From the NCBI RefSeq assembly GCF_008119785.1, contig NZ_VSFA01000023.1, positions 20,539-84,538 of the forward strand: DNA of 64,000 bases, in the 5' to 3' direction. Below the pieces are notes generated by a model, which worked only from the letters and a program-made list of their open reading frames with translations, was not told where the DNA came from and did no database searches. This document shows positions 8,848 through 18,076 of the stretch, piece after piece (position 1 is the stretch's first letter; each line of letters starts with the position of its first letter). The position numbers and the translations under genes are program-made. This DNA comes from Micromonospora sp. MP36. GTDB taxonomy: Bacteria; Actinomycetota; Actinomycetes; Mycobacteriales; Micromonosporaceae.

Positions 8848-9378
8848 TCAGGCGAGGGAGACGGTCACGCCGCCGGAGAACATCGAGTCGTGGAGCTCGA
8901 GCTTGGTGAGCTTCACGTCCTTCGGGATGTCGAACACAAACACGCCGGTCACCTGGTTGCCCGGGTTGATCTCCTCGAAGAAGGTGCTCTGCTCCTTGTT
9001 GGCGTAGAGACCCGCCTCGGTGTCGGACGAGTACTCGGTGCCGTCGGCGGTGTAGGCCTTCTGGCTGCTGCCGTCGAGGGTCTGCGGCTCCTTGCCGATG
9101 TTCTTGACGTTGATGGTGATCAAGCAGAACTGGCCCTGGGCCTTGTCGCCGAGCATCGACGTGCCGACCTTCGCCACGCCGCACTTCGACGACTTGACGG
9201 TGAACTCGAACTTCCCGTCCCGGGCCGGCTGGCCGATCTTCGCGGTCTTCGGCTTGTCCTCGCCCTTCGCCCCGCCGGCGTCGGCCTTGCTGCCGGTGCC
9301 TTCGTCGGTGCTGCCTGCGCCGCAGCCCAGCGCGACGAGACCGGTGGTGAGCAGAGCGAGAGTGGTGGCCTTGCGCAT
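8848..9378 (-). CDS. DUF4352-type lipoprotein
   Basis: This 176-residue predicted lipoprotein has a signal peptide with lipobox LVALGC and C19 as the lipidation site. A charged Gly/Lys linker leads to an immunoglobulin-like domain typical of DUF4352. Its strands KFEFTVKSSKCGV, GQFCLITINVKNIGKEPQTLDGSS and NPGNQVTGVFVFDIPKDVK follow the usual order. Two cysteines (SKCGV and QFCLI) match the disulfide seen in many members. The family lies outside the membrane and has no established activity. The start is firm because AGGAGGAAAACG leads directly into the ATG. The divergent gene upstream is the HTH-methylase, and the 99-base gap contains a promoter and an inverted repeat. Confidence 0.8.
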   Translation of the reverse strand: MRKATTLALLTTGLVALGCGAGSTDEGTGSKADAGGAKGEDKPKTAKIGQPARDGKFEFTVKSSKCGVAKVGTSMLGDKAQGQFCLITINVKNIGKEPQTLDGSSQKAYTADGTEYSSDTEAGLYANKEQSTFFEEINPGNQVTGVFVFDIPKDVKLTKLELHDSMFSGGVTVSLA

Positions 9379-9411
9379 CGTTTTCCTCCTGCCGTGAACG
9401 TTGCGGCGTCA

Positions 9412-9440
9412 ATGAGAGCATCATCTGTGAACGCTGTCAA
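9412..9440 (-). promoter_or_regulatory. Sigma-70-type promoter of the DUF4352 lipoprotein
   Basis: Read on the minus strand, TTGACA (9440-9435) is followed after exactly 17 bases by TCTCAT (9417-9412). This is a perfect -35 and a 4/6 match to the -10. It points at the lipoprotein start at 9378. Confidence 0.5.
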
Positions 9441-9459
9441 CGGACATCATGCTTGACAG
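9434..9459. promoter_or_regulatory. Inverted repeat operator candidate before the HTH-methylase
   Basis: CTGTCAA (9434-9440) and TTGACAG (9453-9459) are perfect 7-base inverted arms separated by 12 bases. One arm overlaps the -35 of the lipoprotein promoter and the other ends 18 bases before the methylase start. Binding there could control both genes. The HTH-methylase itself is the obvious candidate regulator, which is inferred. Confidence 0.4.
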
Positions 9460-9477
9460 GTGTGACACACTGCGGAG

Positions 9478-11391
9478 GTGCAGGAGACACCGACCATCAC
9501 GGCGGCGGAGATCGCCCGGCTTGCCGGGGTCGGTCGCGCCGCGGTCAGCAACTGGCGCAAGCGGTACGCGGACTTTCCCACCCCGGCGGGCGGCACCCCG
9601 GCCAGCCCGGAGTTCGACCTGGGGCAGGTCGAGCAGTGGCTCCGCGCCCAGGGCAAGCTCCCCGAGCTCGCCACCGCCGAACGCCTGTGGCGGCACCTCG
9701 CCGCCGCCAGCGAATCCCCAGCCGCCGGCCTCGCTGCCGTCGGCGCCCTGCTCCTGGCCCGGCAACGCGGCCAACGCCCCCGGCGACCAGGCGACCCACA
9801 CCTGAAACCGCTCCTGCCCGACGTCGACGCGCTCGCCGACGAGCTTGGCCCGCAGGGTGCGTTCGACGAGCTGTGGCAACGCTTCTCCGCACCCGGCCCC
9901 GGCCGCCCGTTCGCCACTCCCGACGACCTCGCCGACCTGATGCTCGGGCTCACGGGCATTGGCGGCGGCTCTGTCCTCGACCCCGCTGCCGGCTCGGGCG
10001 CGATCCTGCGGGCCGCCGTCCGCGCCGGCTGTACCTCGGCATACGGGCAGGAACTCGACGAAGACCTAGCCCGGCTCGCCGGACTGTGGCTGGCCTTACG
10101 GGACGTGCCGGGGGAGGTCTGCACCGGTGACTCGCTACGCGCCGACGCCTTCGCCGGACGCACCTTCGACGCCGTCGTCTGCCACCCACCGTTCGGCGTC
10201 ACCAACTGGGGCGACGAGGAACTCGGCCACGATCCCCGCTGGATCGTCGGCACCACACCACGTACCGAGCCGGAGCTGGCCTGGGCCCAGCACGCCCTGG
10301 CCCACCTGCGGGTCGGCGGGCACGCCGCACTGCTGATGCCACCCACCGTCGCCAGCCGCCGCGCCGGCAAGCGGATCCGCGCCGAGCTGCTGCGCCGCGG
10401 CGCCCTGCGCGCCGTCGTCGCGCTCCCGCCCGGGGCGGCAGCGCCGCACGGCGTACCCCTGCACCTGTGGGTGCTGCGGCGGCCCGCGGCCGACGCGCCG
10501 CCACCGGCGCGGGCGCTGCTGGTCGATGCCGCCGGCGGCGACCTGACCGAGACCGGCCCGCGGATCCTCGCGGCCTGGCGGGCCTTCACCACCGCACCGG
10601 ACACCGAGGTCGAGGAGGCCGGCTTCACCCGGGCCGTCCCGGTGATCGAGCTGCTCGACGAGGAGGTTGACCTCACCCCCGCGCGCCGGCAACCCGCCGT
10701 CGCGGGCAAGGCCACCGGAGAGCATCTGGTACGCACCAGAGAGCGCCTGGCCACCATCGTCGGCGACCTGCCGGCGCTGATGCCGCAGGTCACGCCCGCG
10801 CCCGAGGGGCCGGACGGGGAGTTCCTGTCGGTGGGCGAGTTGACCCGGGCCGGTGCGCTGCAGCTGATCGGCCCGATCCGCGCCGCGTCAGCCGAGGGCG
10901 GCGAGCCGCCGGCGGGCGGCCCTCCGGTGCTAACCGTGCAGGACGTACTGAGCGGCGAAGGTCCCTCAAGTCGGGACGACGGCCGGCTCGGGCAGGAGAT
11001 CCGGCTGGCGGTGGGGGACGTGGTGGTACCGATGATCGCCCGGCAGCTCACCGCTCGGGTCGTGACATCGGACGGGGCGCTGCTGGGGCGCAATCTCTAC
11101 CTGCTGCGGCCCAACCCTGCTGTGCTGGACTCCTGGTTCCTGGCCGGGCAGTTGCGGACGTCGGCGAACGAGAAACAGGCGTCGAGCCTGTCGGGGACGT
11201 TGCGGTTCGACATCCGGCGGGCGCAGGTGCGGCGGCTTGCGTTGGAGGAGCAGCGGGTGCACGGGGAGGCGTTCCGGCGGCTGGACGCGTTTGAGTCGGC
11301 TATCCGACAGACTGCGGCGCTGGGTGCTGAGTTCGTCCAACTCGTCGCCGACGGGCTGGCCCGCGGGCTAGTGAGTCCAAAGAGCAGCTGA
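9478..11391 (+). CDS. HTH-adenine methylase-TRD fusion with HPPF motif
   Basis: This 637-residue type I-like N6-adenine methylase (HsdM family) has extra domains at both ends. Residues 7-31 form a helix-turn-helix (TAAEIARLAGVGRAAVSNWRK). The SAM-binding motif I is intact, DPAAGSG with D168. Motif IV reads HPPF (H236-F239) instead of the catalytic (N/D/S)PP(Y/F). The last 200 residues (LSVGELTRAGALQLIGP... VLTVQDVLSGE... NEKQASSLSGTLRFDI) resemble an HsdS target-recognition half-subunit. The GTG start is set by the HTH, which begins six residues in. No HsdR lies next to it. It could be a degenerate methylase acting as a DNA-binding regulator, or one with altered chemistry. The kinase-helicase operon lies 378 bases downstream on the same strand. 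Confidence 0.75.
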   Translation: MQETPTITAAEIARLAGVGRAAVSNWRKRYADFPTPAGGTPASPEFDLGQVEQWLRAQGKLPELATAERLWRHLAAASESPAAGLAAVGALLLARQRGQRPRRPGDPHLKPLLPDVDALADELGPQGAFDELWQRFSAPGPGRPFATPDDLADLMLGLTGIGGGSVLDPAAGSGAILRAAVRAGCTSAYGQELDEDLARLAGLWLALRDVPGEVCTGDSLRADAFAGRTFDAVVCHPPFGVTNWGDEELGHDPRWIVGTTPRTEPELAWAQHALAHLRVGGHAALLMPPTVASRRAGKRIRAELLRRGALRAVVALPPGAAAPHGVPLHLWVLRRPAADAPPPARALLVDAAGGDLTETGPRILAAWRAFTTAPDTEVEEAGFTRAVPVIELLDEEVDLTPARRQPAVAGKATGEHLVRTRERLATIVGDLPALMPQVTPAPEGPDGEFLSVGELTRAGALQLIGPIRAASAEGGEPPAGGPPVLTVQDVLSGEGPSSRDDGRLGQEIRLAVGDVVVPMIARQLTARVVTSDGALLGRNLYLLRPNPAVLDSWFLAGQLRTSANEKQASSLSGTLRFDIRRAQVRRLALEEQRVHGEAFRRLDAFESAIRQTAALGAEFVQLVADGLARGLVSPKSS

Positions 11392-11769
11392 GGGCGTTTC
11401 CGATCGAGTCCATTAAGCCGGATCGATCACCTTTTGAGGAAAGTCGCTGGTCGCTGCCTATTCGTGGCAAGTAGGTGATCGGCGGCACTCAGCCCTCGGT
11501 GATCGGGATGCATCGCGGAAGCCGCCTCGCATATGGACACGGCTCCTACACGCATCTGTCAAGAGTCGACGTTTGGTTGATCGATCTCTCTAGCCGGAGG
11601 ACTGCAAGGCCGCAGCTGGCGGGCCATACTCCACGGACGGGATCGCGAGGAGGGCTCAGGAAGCGCGGCACCGGGCGGGTCCGGTGAACGGGACCCATGT
11701 CGGCTGAGTGGGCAGCCGGCATCTCCTCCTGATTGATCTCGCGAGGACCCGCGCAGCGAGCTAGGGGCA
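11392..11769 (+). other. Intergenic leader of the defence operon
   Basis: No coding pattern is convincing here. The 70-codon open frame at 11475-11687 has no ribosome site and a composition-driven protein. The segment is less GC-rich near 11400-11600 than its flanks and presumably holds the operon promoter, but I see no clear -35/-10 pair. Confidence 0.4.
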
Positions 11770-14700
11770 TTGAGAGTGACGGGGACAAACGACTGGGTGG
11801 CGGGCAGGTTCCGTCTGCAGAGTGCCATTGGCAAGGGCAACATGGGCGAGGTCCATCGCGCCGAGGACATGGCCGCGCATGAAGGCTCCACTGACCGCAT
11901 CGTCGCGCTGAAGCTGATTCTCCGGAGTCGCTCCGGCGCTGTCATCGACACGTCCGCGGACAACAAGGCGCGGCAGCGGTTCGAGCGCGAGGTCCGCATC
12001 ATGCGCAAGCTCGGGCATCCCAACCTGCCGCGTATCATCGCGGGAGCCGCGGGCGTCGACGAGTTGCCCTACATCGCGATGGAGCTCCTCGACGGCGAAA
12101 CCCTGCGCGACCTGGTCTCCGAGCACCCGCAACTGCCCATCTCCTGGGTCGCTGCCGTGGGGGCGCAGATCGCTGACGGACTTTCCGCCGCGCACGCCGC
12201 AGACGTCGTGCACCGCGACCTCAAACCGTCCAACGTGATGCTGCTGCGGACCGGGGCGATCAAGGTCCTCGATTTCGGCATGGGGCGGATACTCGACGAT
12301 GCCGAAACCGGCAAGGTGACCAGCACCGGCGTCACCGTCGGAACCGCTCGCTACATGGCTCCGGAACAGTTCCTCGCCGCCGCGGTCACGCAGGCGGCTG
12401 ACCTGTACGCGCTCGGGTGTGTGCTGTTCGAGCTGCTGACCGGCGTACCGCCCTTCCTGAGCGAGTCCTCGCACGAGCTCGGCCAGAAGCATCTCGAGGA
12501 ACCCGTCCCGTCGATCCGACTGATGCGGTCTGACGTTCCCAGCGACATGGCGAGGCTGATCGAACGTCTGCTCGCCAAGGATCCTGCCGATCGTCCCGCT
12601 GACGCCGTAACCGTCCGCGAAGCCCTGCTTCCGTTCGCCAAGGGCACCGACAGGGTGCCCGGCTGGGAGGTCTTTGACCCGGTCCGATACGTCATGGCGG
12701 TCCGGGGGACGACCACCACCGTTCCGGCGCCGCCTGCTTCCGTTGAGGGTGCGCTCGCGGAGTCGGCTCGGGCGGGCATGGATGTCTTCGGGGTCCACGA
12801 GCGGCTCATCAAGGACTACCGGGCATTCACCGAGGGCGGCACGATCATCCGGGACGACCGGATCGCGGCGTTCGTCGAGGACGACCTGGACGCCAAGTCC
12901 CAGTGGCCCGACCCCTGGGTGTCGCTCAACCCGTTCTTCGCCTCGGGCGGGACGGTCCTCGAGCTCGTCAGCGAGGGCGTGCTGCACCGGGAGTGCGCGA
13001 AGATCTTCCAGGCCAAGAAGACCGAGGGCGGCACCGTGTGCGACGGCCGGCCGCTCACGCTCCACCGGCACCAGCGCGAGGCGATCGCCAAGGCGCAGTC
13101 CGGCACCTCGTACGTGCTGACGACCGGCACCGGCTCCGGCAAGTCGCTGTCATACATCGTCCCGATCGTCGACAAGGTGTTGAAGGCGCGGGAGCAGGAG
13201 GGCCCCAAGCCGGCGAAGCGAGTCCGCGCGATCATCGTCTACCCGATGAACGCGCTGGCCAACAGCCAGCTCAAGGAGCTCGACAAGTACCTCCAGGACG
13301 GCTACGGACCCGGGCGCGAGCCGGTCACGTACGCCCGCTACACCGGCCAGGAGAGCGACGAGCGGCGCAAGGAGATCCGCGACAACCCGCCGGACATCCT
13401 GCTCACCAACTACGTGATGCTGGAGCTGATGCTCACCCGTCCGGACGATCGGCGCTCCCTGATCCGGATGGCGAAGGGCCTGGAGTTCCTCGTCTTCGAC
13501 GAGCTGCACACCTACCGTGGCCGGCAGGGCGCGGATGTGGCGCTGCTGATCCGCCGAGTGCGGGAAGCCTGCCAGGCGGAGAACCTCCAGTGCGTCGGCA
13601 CCTCCGCCACCGTCTCCAGCGAAGGCACCGTCGACGACCAACGCGCCGTGGTCGCCCGGGTCGCCACGACGTTGTTCGGCACGGAGGTCGCGCCGGAGAA
13701 CGTCATCGGCGAAACCCTGGTCCGCGCCACCGCGGAGCCTCCCGACACGGTGTCCGTCGAGCGGCTGGCCGCGCCCGGTGCCCCTCGCGCCTACGCCGAC
13801 CTGGTGAAAGACCCGCTGGCGCGGTGGATCGAGACCCGCTTCGGGCTCGCGGTCGACTCCGCCGGGAACCTCGTCCGGCAGAAGCCTGCCAAGATCGAGG
13901 AGGCGGCCGTCGAACTGGCCGAGGCGAGCGGACTCACCGCCGCCGAGTGCGCGCAGGCGATCCGCCGCACCCTGAAGGCCGGATCGGAAGCCAGGCACCC
14001 GGTCACCGAGCGGCCGCTGTTCGCCTTCCGGCTGCACCAGTTCCTCTCAAAGGGCGACACCGTCTACGTGACCCTGGAAGACGAACTGACCCGTCAACTC
14101 ACCCGCGACTACCAGCTCGTGCTGCCTGGCACCGACGGGAAGATCCTGCTGCCGCTCGCCTTCTGCCGCGAGTGTGGCCAGGAGTACCTCACGGTGTGGC
14201 GGACCACCAGGGACGGCGGCACCGTCTACGAGCCCCGCCGGGACACGATCGCGACCGGTGGCCGCGCCACGGACGGCTACCTCTACATCGACTCCGACCG
14301 GCCCTGGCCCGAAACCAGGGAGAAGGCCATCGAGGAGCGGCGCATCCCGGAATCCTGGCTGGAGTTCGACGACCACGGACAGGAGGCCGTCCGTACCTCC
14401 TACCGGGACCGGTTGCCGGTCGCCGTCACCGTGGACCCCTACGGGTACGAAGGGCGGGGCGGGCTGAAAGCCGCCTTCATCCCCTCACCGTTCCTCTTCT
14501 GCGCCCACTGCGGAGTCAGCTACGAGCAGACCCGGGGCAAGGACTTCGCCAAGCTCGCCACCCTCGACCAGGAGGGGCGGTCCTCGGCAACGTCCCTGAT
14601 CTCGGCGTCCATCGTCCGCTCACTGCTCAGCGCGCCACCGGAAGCGTTGGACAAGAAGGCCCGCAAGCTGCTGACCTTCGTCGACAACCGGCAGGACGCC

Positions 14701-17700
14701 TCGCTCCAGGCCGGCCACTTCAACGACTTCGTGCAGATCACCCAACTGCGCGGCGCCCTCTACAAGGCCGCCGTCGACGCCGGCGACGAAGGTATCACCC
14801 ACGAGGAACTCGCAAAGCAGGTGACCGACGCCCTCGGCCTGCAACTCGTCGACTACGCGCGGGGCGAAGATCTGCCGCCCTCGCTGACGCGCAACGCCGC
14901 CAAGACCCTGCGGGACGTCGTCGCCTTCCGCCTCTACCTCGACCTCGAACGAGGCTGGCGGATCACCATGCCCAACCTCGAGCAGACCGGGCTGCTGGAG
15001 ATCGACTACCAGGACCTCGACTGGCTCGCGGAGAACCAGGAGCGCTGGTCGAAGACCCATGATGCCCTGCGCGACGCCGAACCGGGCCAGCGCGTCGAAA
15101 TCATGCGCGCGCTGCTGAACGAGATGCGCCGCGCCCTCGCCATCGACGTGCAGTACTTCCGGGATGAGTTCGACTCGCTCCAACGGGCAAGCGAGGAGCG
15201 CCTGATCGACCCCTGGGTCCTGTCCGCCAGCGACGCACCCAAGGTCGGCACCGCGTACCCGCAGTCGTCGCGGCCGGGCCTGGACCGTTCCGGTCTGTTC
15301 CTCTCCGGCCGGGGCAAGTTCGGCAAGTACCTGCGCCGCATCCACTTCGGTACAGAGCTCACCTTCGACGACGCCCAGACGGTCATCGCCGATCTGCTGG
15401 AGGTGCTGGCAGGCGCCGGGTTGGTCACCAAGATCGAGGCCGCGCCGCAGCGGGCCGGACGGTTCCGAGGACCGGCAGGCCCGAGCATCACCGGTTACCG
15501 CGTCTCGGCCGCCTCGCTGGTCTGGCGCGCCGGCTCCGGCGAAACCGGCAGCCACGACCCGCTCACCCGCACCTACGCCAGCGGCGACGGGCCCCGGGTC
15601 AACACGTTCTTCCGCGATCTCTACCGCAGTGCCGCCGGCACCCTCGCCGGCCTCGCCGCCCGCGAGCACACCGCCCAGGTCGATCCGATGGAGCGCGAGA
15701 AGCGGGAGGACGCGTTCCGCAAGGCGGAGCTGAAGCTACTCTACTGCTCGCCCACCATGGAGCTCGGTGTCGACATCTCCGAACTCAACGCCGTCATGAT
15801 GCGCAACGTGCCGCCGACACCCGCCAACTACGCCCAGCGCAGCGGTCGGGCCGGCCGGTCCGGTCAGCCAGCCCTCGTCACCACCTACTGCGCCACCGGC
15901 AACAGCCACGACCAGTACTACTTCCGTCGCTCCGCCCGCATGGTCGCCGGCGCCGTCGCGCCGCCCCGCCTGGACCTCGCCAACGAGGACCTAGTGCGGT
16001 CCCACGTGCAGGCGATCTGGCTGGCCGAGGCGGGGATCAAGCTGGGACGCGCCATCCCGGAGACCATCGACATCAGCTACCCGGAGGACTCGCGCCTGCC
16101 GAATCCCGCCTTGGCGCTGCACGACCACATCACCGCCGCCCTGCACGACATCCACTCGCAGGACCGCGCCGCGGCCGCCGCCCGCAGAGTCTTCGGCGGC
16201 CTCCTGACCGATTACGCCCAATCGAGCTGGTGGGACGACCAGTGGATCGAGGATACGGTCCGGACCACACCGGAGCGGTTCGACCAGGCCTTCGACCGGT
16301 GGCGGGACCTGTTCAAGGCCGCTCTGGTCGACCAGGCTGAGCAGAACCGCCGGGTGCTCGACCACACCCTGTCGGAGCGCGACCGCAAGATCGCCGTCGG
16401 CCGCCGCAAGGAGGCCGAGACCCAGCTCAACCTCCTCAAGAACGAGAGCGTCGACAGCAGGTCCGTCCTGTCGGACTTCAACCCGTACCGCTACCTCGCC
16501 AGCGAGGGCTTCCTGCCCGGCTACTCGTTCCCCCGACTGCCACTCGCCGCGTACGTTCCCACCACGGGGCGCAGATCGGGGGAGGGCGACTACCTGCAGC
16601 GTCCCCGCTTCCTCGCCATCCGGGAGTTCGGCCCTGGTGCGCTGATCTACCACGAGGGAGCGCGCTACCAGGTCACCCGTATCCAGCTGCCGCCGGACGC
16701 GGCTGGTGATGTCGTGACGAGCGAGGCGCGCCGGTGTGCCCAGTGCGGCTACCACCACGACGTCAAGGAGAACGCCGACCGCTGCCAGATGTGCGGCGCG
16801 TCCCTGGGGGAGAGGACCAGCGGTCTCCTGCACCTGCACACCGTCTACACCAAGCGCCGCGAGCGCATCTCCTCCGACGAGGAGGAGCGCCGCCGGGCGG
16901 GCTTCCGGCTGGTCACCTCGTACCGGTTCCACGACCACGGCGCCCGCCCCGGCCGCCGTGACGCCATCGTCTCCGACGCTGCCGGCGGGCTGGCCACGCT
17001 CTCCTACGGCGACTCGGCCACCGTCCGCATCACCAACATCGGACGCGTCCGGTCCAAGCCGGACGAGCCGGACGGCTTCTGGCTCGACCCGGCGGACGGG
17101 CGCTGGATGAACGAGCGCGACGCCGGCGCGGCCTCCGGCGACTCCAGCGAGATGCCGGTCATCGACGCGGACGGCAACGAGAAGCGCAGGAAGAAGCGGG
17201 TCATCCCGTACGTGGAGGACCGGCGCAACATCCTGGTCCTCAAGCTCGGCGAGCCGCTCGACGAGGACGTCGCGCTCTCCCTGATGTACGCCTTGGAGCG
17301 CGGCATCGAGGCGGCCTTCGAACTGGAGGACTCGGAGCTGACCACCGAGCTCCTGCCGCCGAACGAGGGACCGCGTGAGCGGATGCTGTTCACCGAGGCG
17401 GCCGAGGGCGGTGCCGGCGTCCTGCGGCTGATGCAGTCGGAGCCGGAGGCCCTGGCGCGGGCCGCCGCCGAGGCGCTGGCCATCTGCCACTTCGCGCCCG
17501 ACGGCACCGACAAGGGAGGCCCCGACCCCAGCCGCCCCTGCGCGCGGGGCTGCTACGAGTGCCTGCTCACCTACGGCAACCAACTCAACCACCGCTCCAT
17601 CAACCGTCACCTGGTGCGTGACCTGCTGCTGCGCTTCGCCGCCGCCCAGGCCGCACCCACCGGCCAAGGCGAGTCGCGCACCGAGCAGCTCCAGCGTCTG

Positions 17701-18024
17701 ACCGCGCAGTCGGACACCGCGCTGGAGGCCAAACTCATCACCTGGCTCAAGCAGCGCGGCCTGCGCCTGCCCGACGAGGCGCAGACCTTCGTGACCGAAG
17801 CCCTCGCCCGGCCCGACTTCGTCTACCGGCTGCCCGGCGCGAACGTCGCGGTCTTCGTCGACGGGCCGGTCCACGACCATGCCGCCGTCGCCGAACGGGA
17901 CGCCGAGGCGCAGGAACGGCTCTTCGACCGGGGCTGGGACGTCGTCCGGTTCCCCCACGACGGCGACTGGGCCGCCATCGCCGCGAAACACGCCAACTAC
18001 TTCGGGACCAGCACCAGCAGCTGA
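11770..18024 (+). CDS. Ser/Thr kinase-SF2 helicase-DUF1998-Vsr-like nuclease fusion
   Basis: This is a 2084-residue protein. Residues 1-295 form a complete eukaryote-type Ser/Thr kinase with a GKGNMGEV glycine loop, ALK lysine, HRDLKPSN (H148, D150), DFG at D168 and APE at 197-199. A superfamily 2 helicase follows, with Walker A GTGSGKS (K458), DELH at 577-580, SAT at 612-614 and QRSGRAGR at 1356-1363. A four-cysteine zinc ribbon (C1656, C1659, C1672, C1675) precedes a DUF1998 module with C1906, C1924, C1928 and C1931, as in MrfA/YprA and DISARM DrmB. The last 80 residues (RPDFVYR at D2016, VFVDGPVHD at D2031, then GWDVVRF) match the Vsr/DUF559 nuclease fold, whose catalytic Asp sits in FVDG. 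The start is TTG at 11770 or GTG at 11776. It probably senses and degrades or translocates along foreign DNA; this role is inferred. Confidence 0.85.
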   Translation: MRVTGTNDWVAGRFRLQSAIGKGNMGEVHRAEDMAAHEGSTDRIVALKLILRSRSGAVIDTSADNKARQRFEREVRIMRKLGHPNLPRIIAGAAGVDELPYIAMELLDGETLRDLVSEHPQLPISWVAAVGAQIADGLSAAHAADVVHRDLKPSNVMLLRTGAIKVLDFGMGRILDDAETGKVTSTGVTVGTARYMAPEQFLAAAVTQAADLYALGCVLFELLTGVPPFLSESSHELGQKHLEEPVPSIRLMRSDVPSDMARLIERLLAKDPADRPADAVTVREALLPFAKGTDRVPGWEVFDPVRYVMAVRGTTTTVPAPPASVEGALAESARAGMDVFGVHERLIKDYRAFTEGGTIIRDDRIAAFVEDDLDAKSQWPDPWVSLNPFFASGGTVLELVSEGVLHRECAKIFQAKKTEGGTVCDGRPLTLHRHQREAIAKAQSGTSYVLTTGTGSGKSLSYIVPIVDKVLKAREQEGPKPAKRVRAIIVYPMNALANSQLKELDKYLQDGYGPGREPVTYARYTGQESDERRKEIRDNPPDILLTNYVMLELMLTRPDDRRSLIRMAKGLEFLVFDELHTYRGRQGADVALLIRRVREACQAENLQCVGTSATVSSEGTVDDQRAVVARVATTLFGTEVAPENVIGETLVRATAEPPDTVSVERLAAPGAPRAYADLVKDPLARWIETRFGLAVDSAGNLVRQKPAKIEEAAVELAEASGLTAAECAQAIRRTLKAGSEARHPVTERPLFAFRLHQFLSKGDTVYVTLEDELTRQLTRDYQLVLPGTDGKILLPLAFCRECGQEYLTVWRTTRDGGTVYEPRRDTIATGGRATDGYLYIDSDRPWPETREKAIEERRIPESWLEFDDHGQEAVRTSYRDRLPVAVTVDPYGYEGRGGLKAAFIPSPFLFCAHCGVSYEQTRGKDFAKLATLDQEGRSSATSLISASIVRSLLSAPPEALDKKARKLLTFVDNRQDASLQAGHFNDFVQITQLRGALYKAAVDAGDEGITHEELAKQVTDALGLQLVDYARGEDLPPSLTRNAAKTLRDVVAFRLYLDLERGWRITMPNLEQTGLLEIDYQDLDWLAENQERWSKTHDALRDAEPGQRVEIMRALLNEMRRALAIDVQYFRDEFDSLQRASEERLIDPWVLSASDAPKVGTAYPQSSRPGLDRSGLFLSGRGKFGKYLRRIHFGTELTFDDAQTVIADLLEVLAGAGLVTKIEAAPQRAGRFRGPAGPSITGYRVSAASLVWRAGSGETGSHDPLTRTYASGDGPRVNTFFRDLYRSAAGTLAGLAAREHTAQVDPMEREKREDAFRKAELKLLYCSPTMELGVDISELNAVMMRNVPPTPANYAQRSGRAGRSGQPALVTTYCATGNSHDQYYFRRSARMVAGAVAPPRLDLANEDLVRSHVQAIWLAEAGIKLGRAIPETIDISYPEDSRLPNPALALHDHITAALHDIHSQDRAAAAARRVFGGLLTDYAQSSWWDDQWIEDTVRTTPERFDQAFDRWRDLFKAALVDQAEQNRRVLDHTLSERDRKIAVGRRKEAETQLNLLKNESVDSRSVLSDFNPYRYLASEGFLPGYSFPRLPLAAYVPTTGRRSGEGDYLQRPRFLAIREFGPGALIYHEGARYQVTRIQLPPDAAGDVVTSEARRCAQCGYHHDVKENADRCQMCGASLGERTSGLLHLHTVYTKRRERISSDEEERRRAGFRLVTSYRFHDHGARPGRRDAIVSDAAGGLATLSYGDSATVRITNIGRVRSKPDEPDGFWLDPADGRWMNERDAGAASGDSSEMPVIDADGNEKRRKKRVIPYVEDRRNILVLKLGEPLDEDVALSLMYALERGIEAAFELEDSELTTELLPPNEGPRERMLFTEAAEGGAGVLRLMQSEPEALARAAAEALAICHFAPDGTDKGGPDPSRPCARGCYECLLTYGNQLNHRSINRHLVRDLLLRFAAAQAAPTGQGESRTEQLQRLTAQSDTALEAKLITWLKQRGLRLPDEAQTFVTEALARPDFVYRLPGANVAVFVDGPVHDHAAVAERDAEAQERLFDRGWDVVRFPHDGDWAAIAAKHANYFGTSTSS

Positions 18025-18076
18025 TCCTCACCGCCCCCTCACCCCACAACAGAACACGACGCGCAAGGACCCCCTC

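Noticed and set aside
11475..11687. 70-codon plus-strand frame before the kinase gene
   Set aside because: No ribosome site and no recognisable protein features.
12903..15062. 719-codon plus-strand open frame inside the kinase-helicase gene
   Set aside because: Alternate frame of a clearly coding region; Arg/Pro/Gly-rich noise with no family features.
15991..17991. 666-codon minus-strand open frame
   Set aside because: Opposite strand of the helicase/DUF1998 region, where the cysteine motifs and conserved blocks are read on the plus strand.
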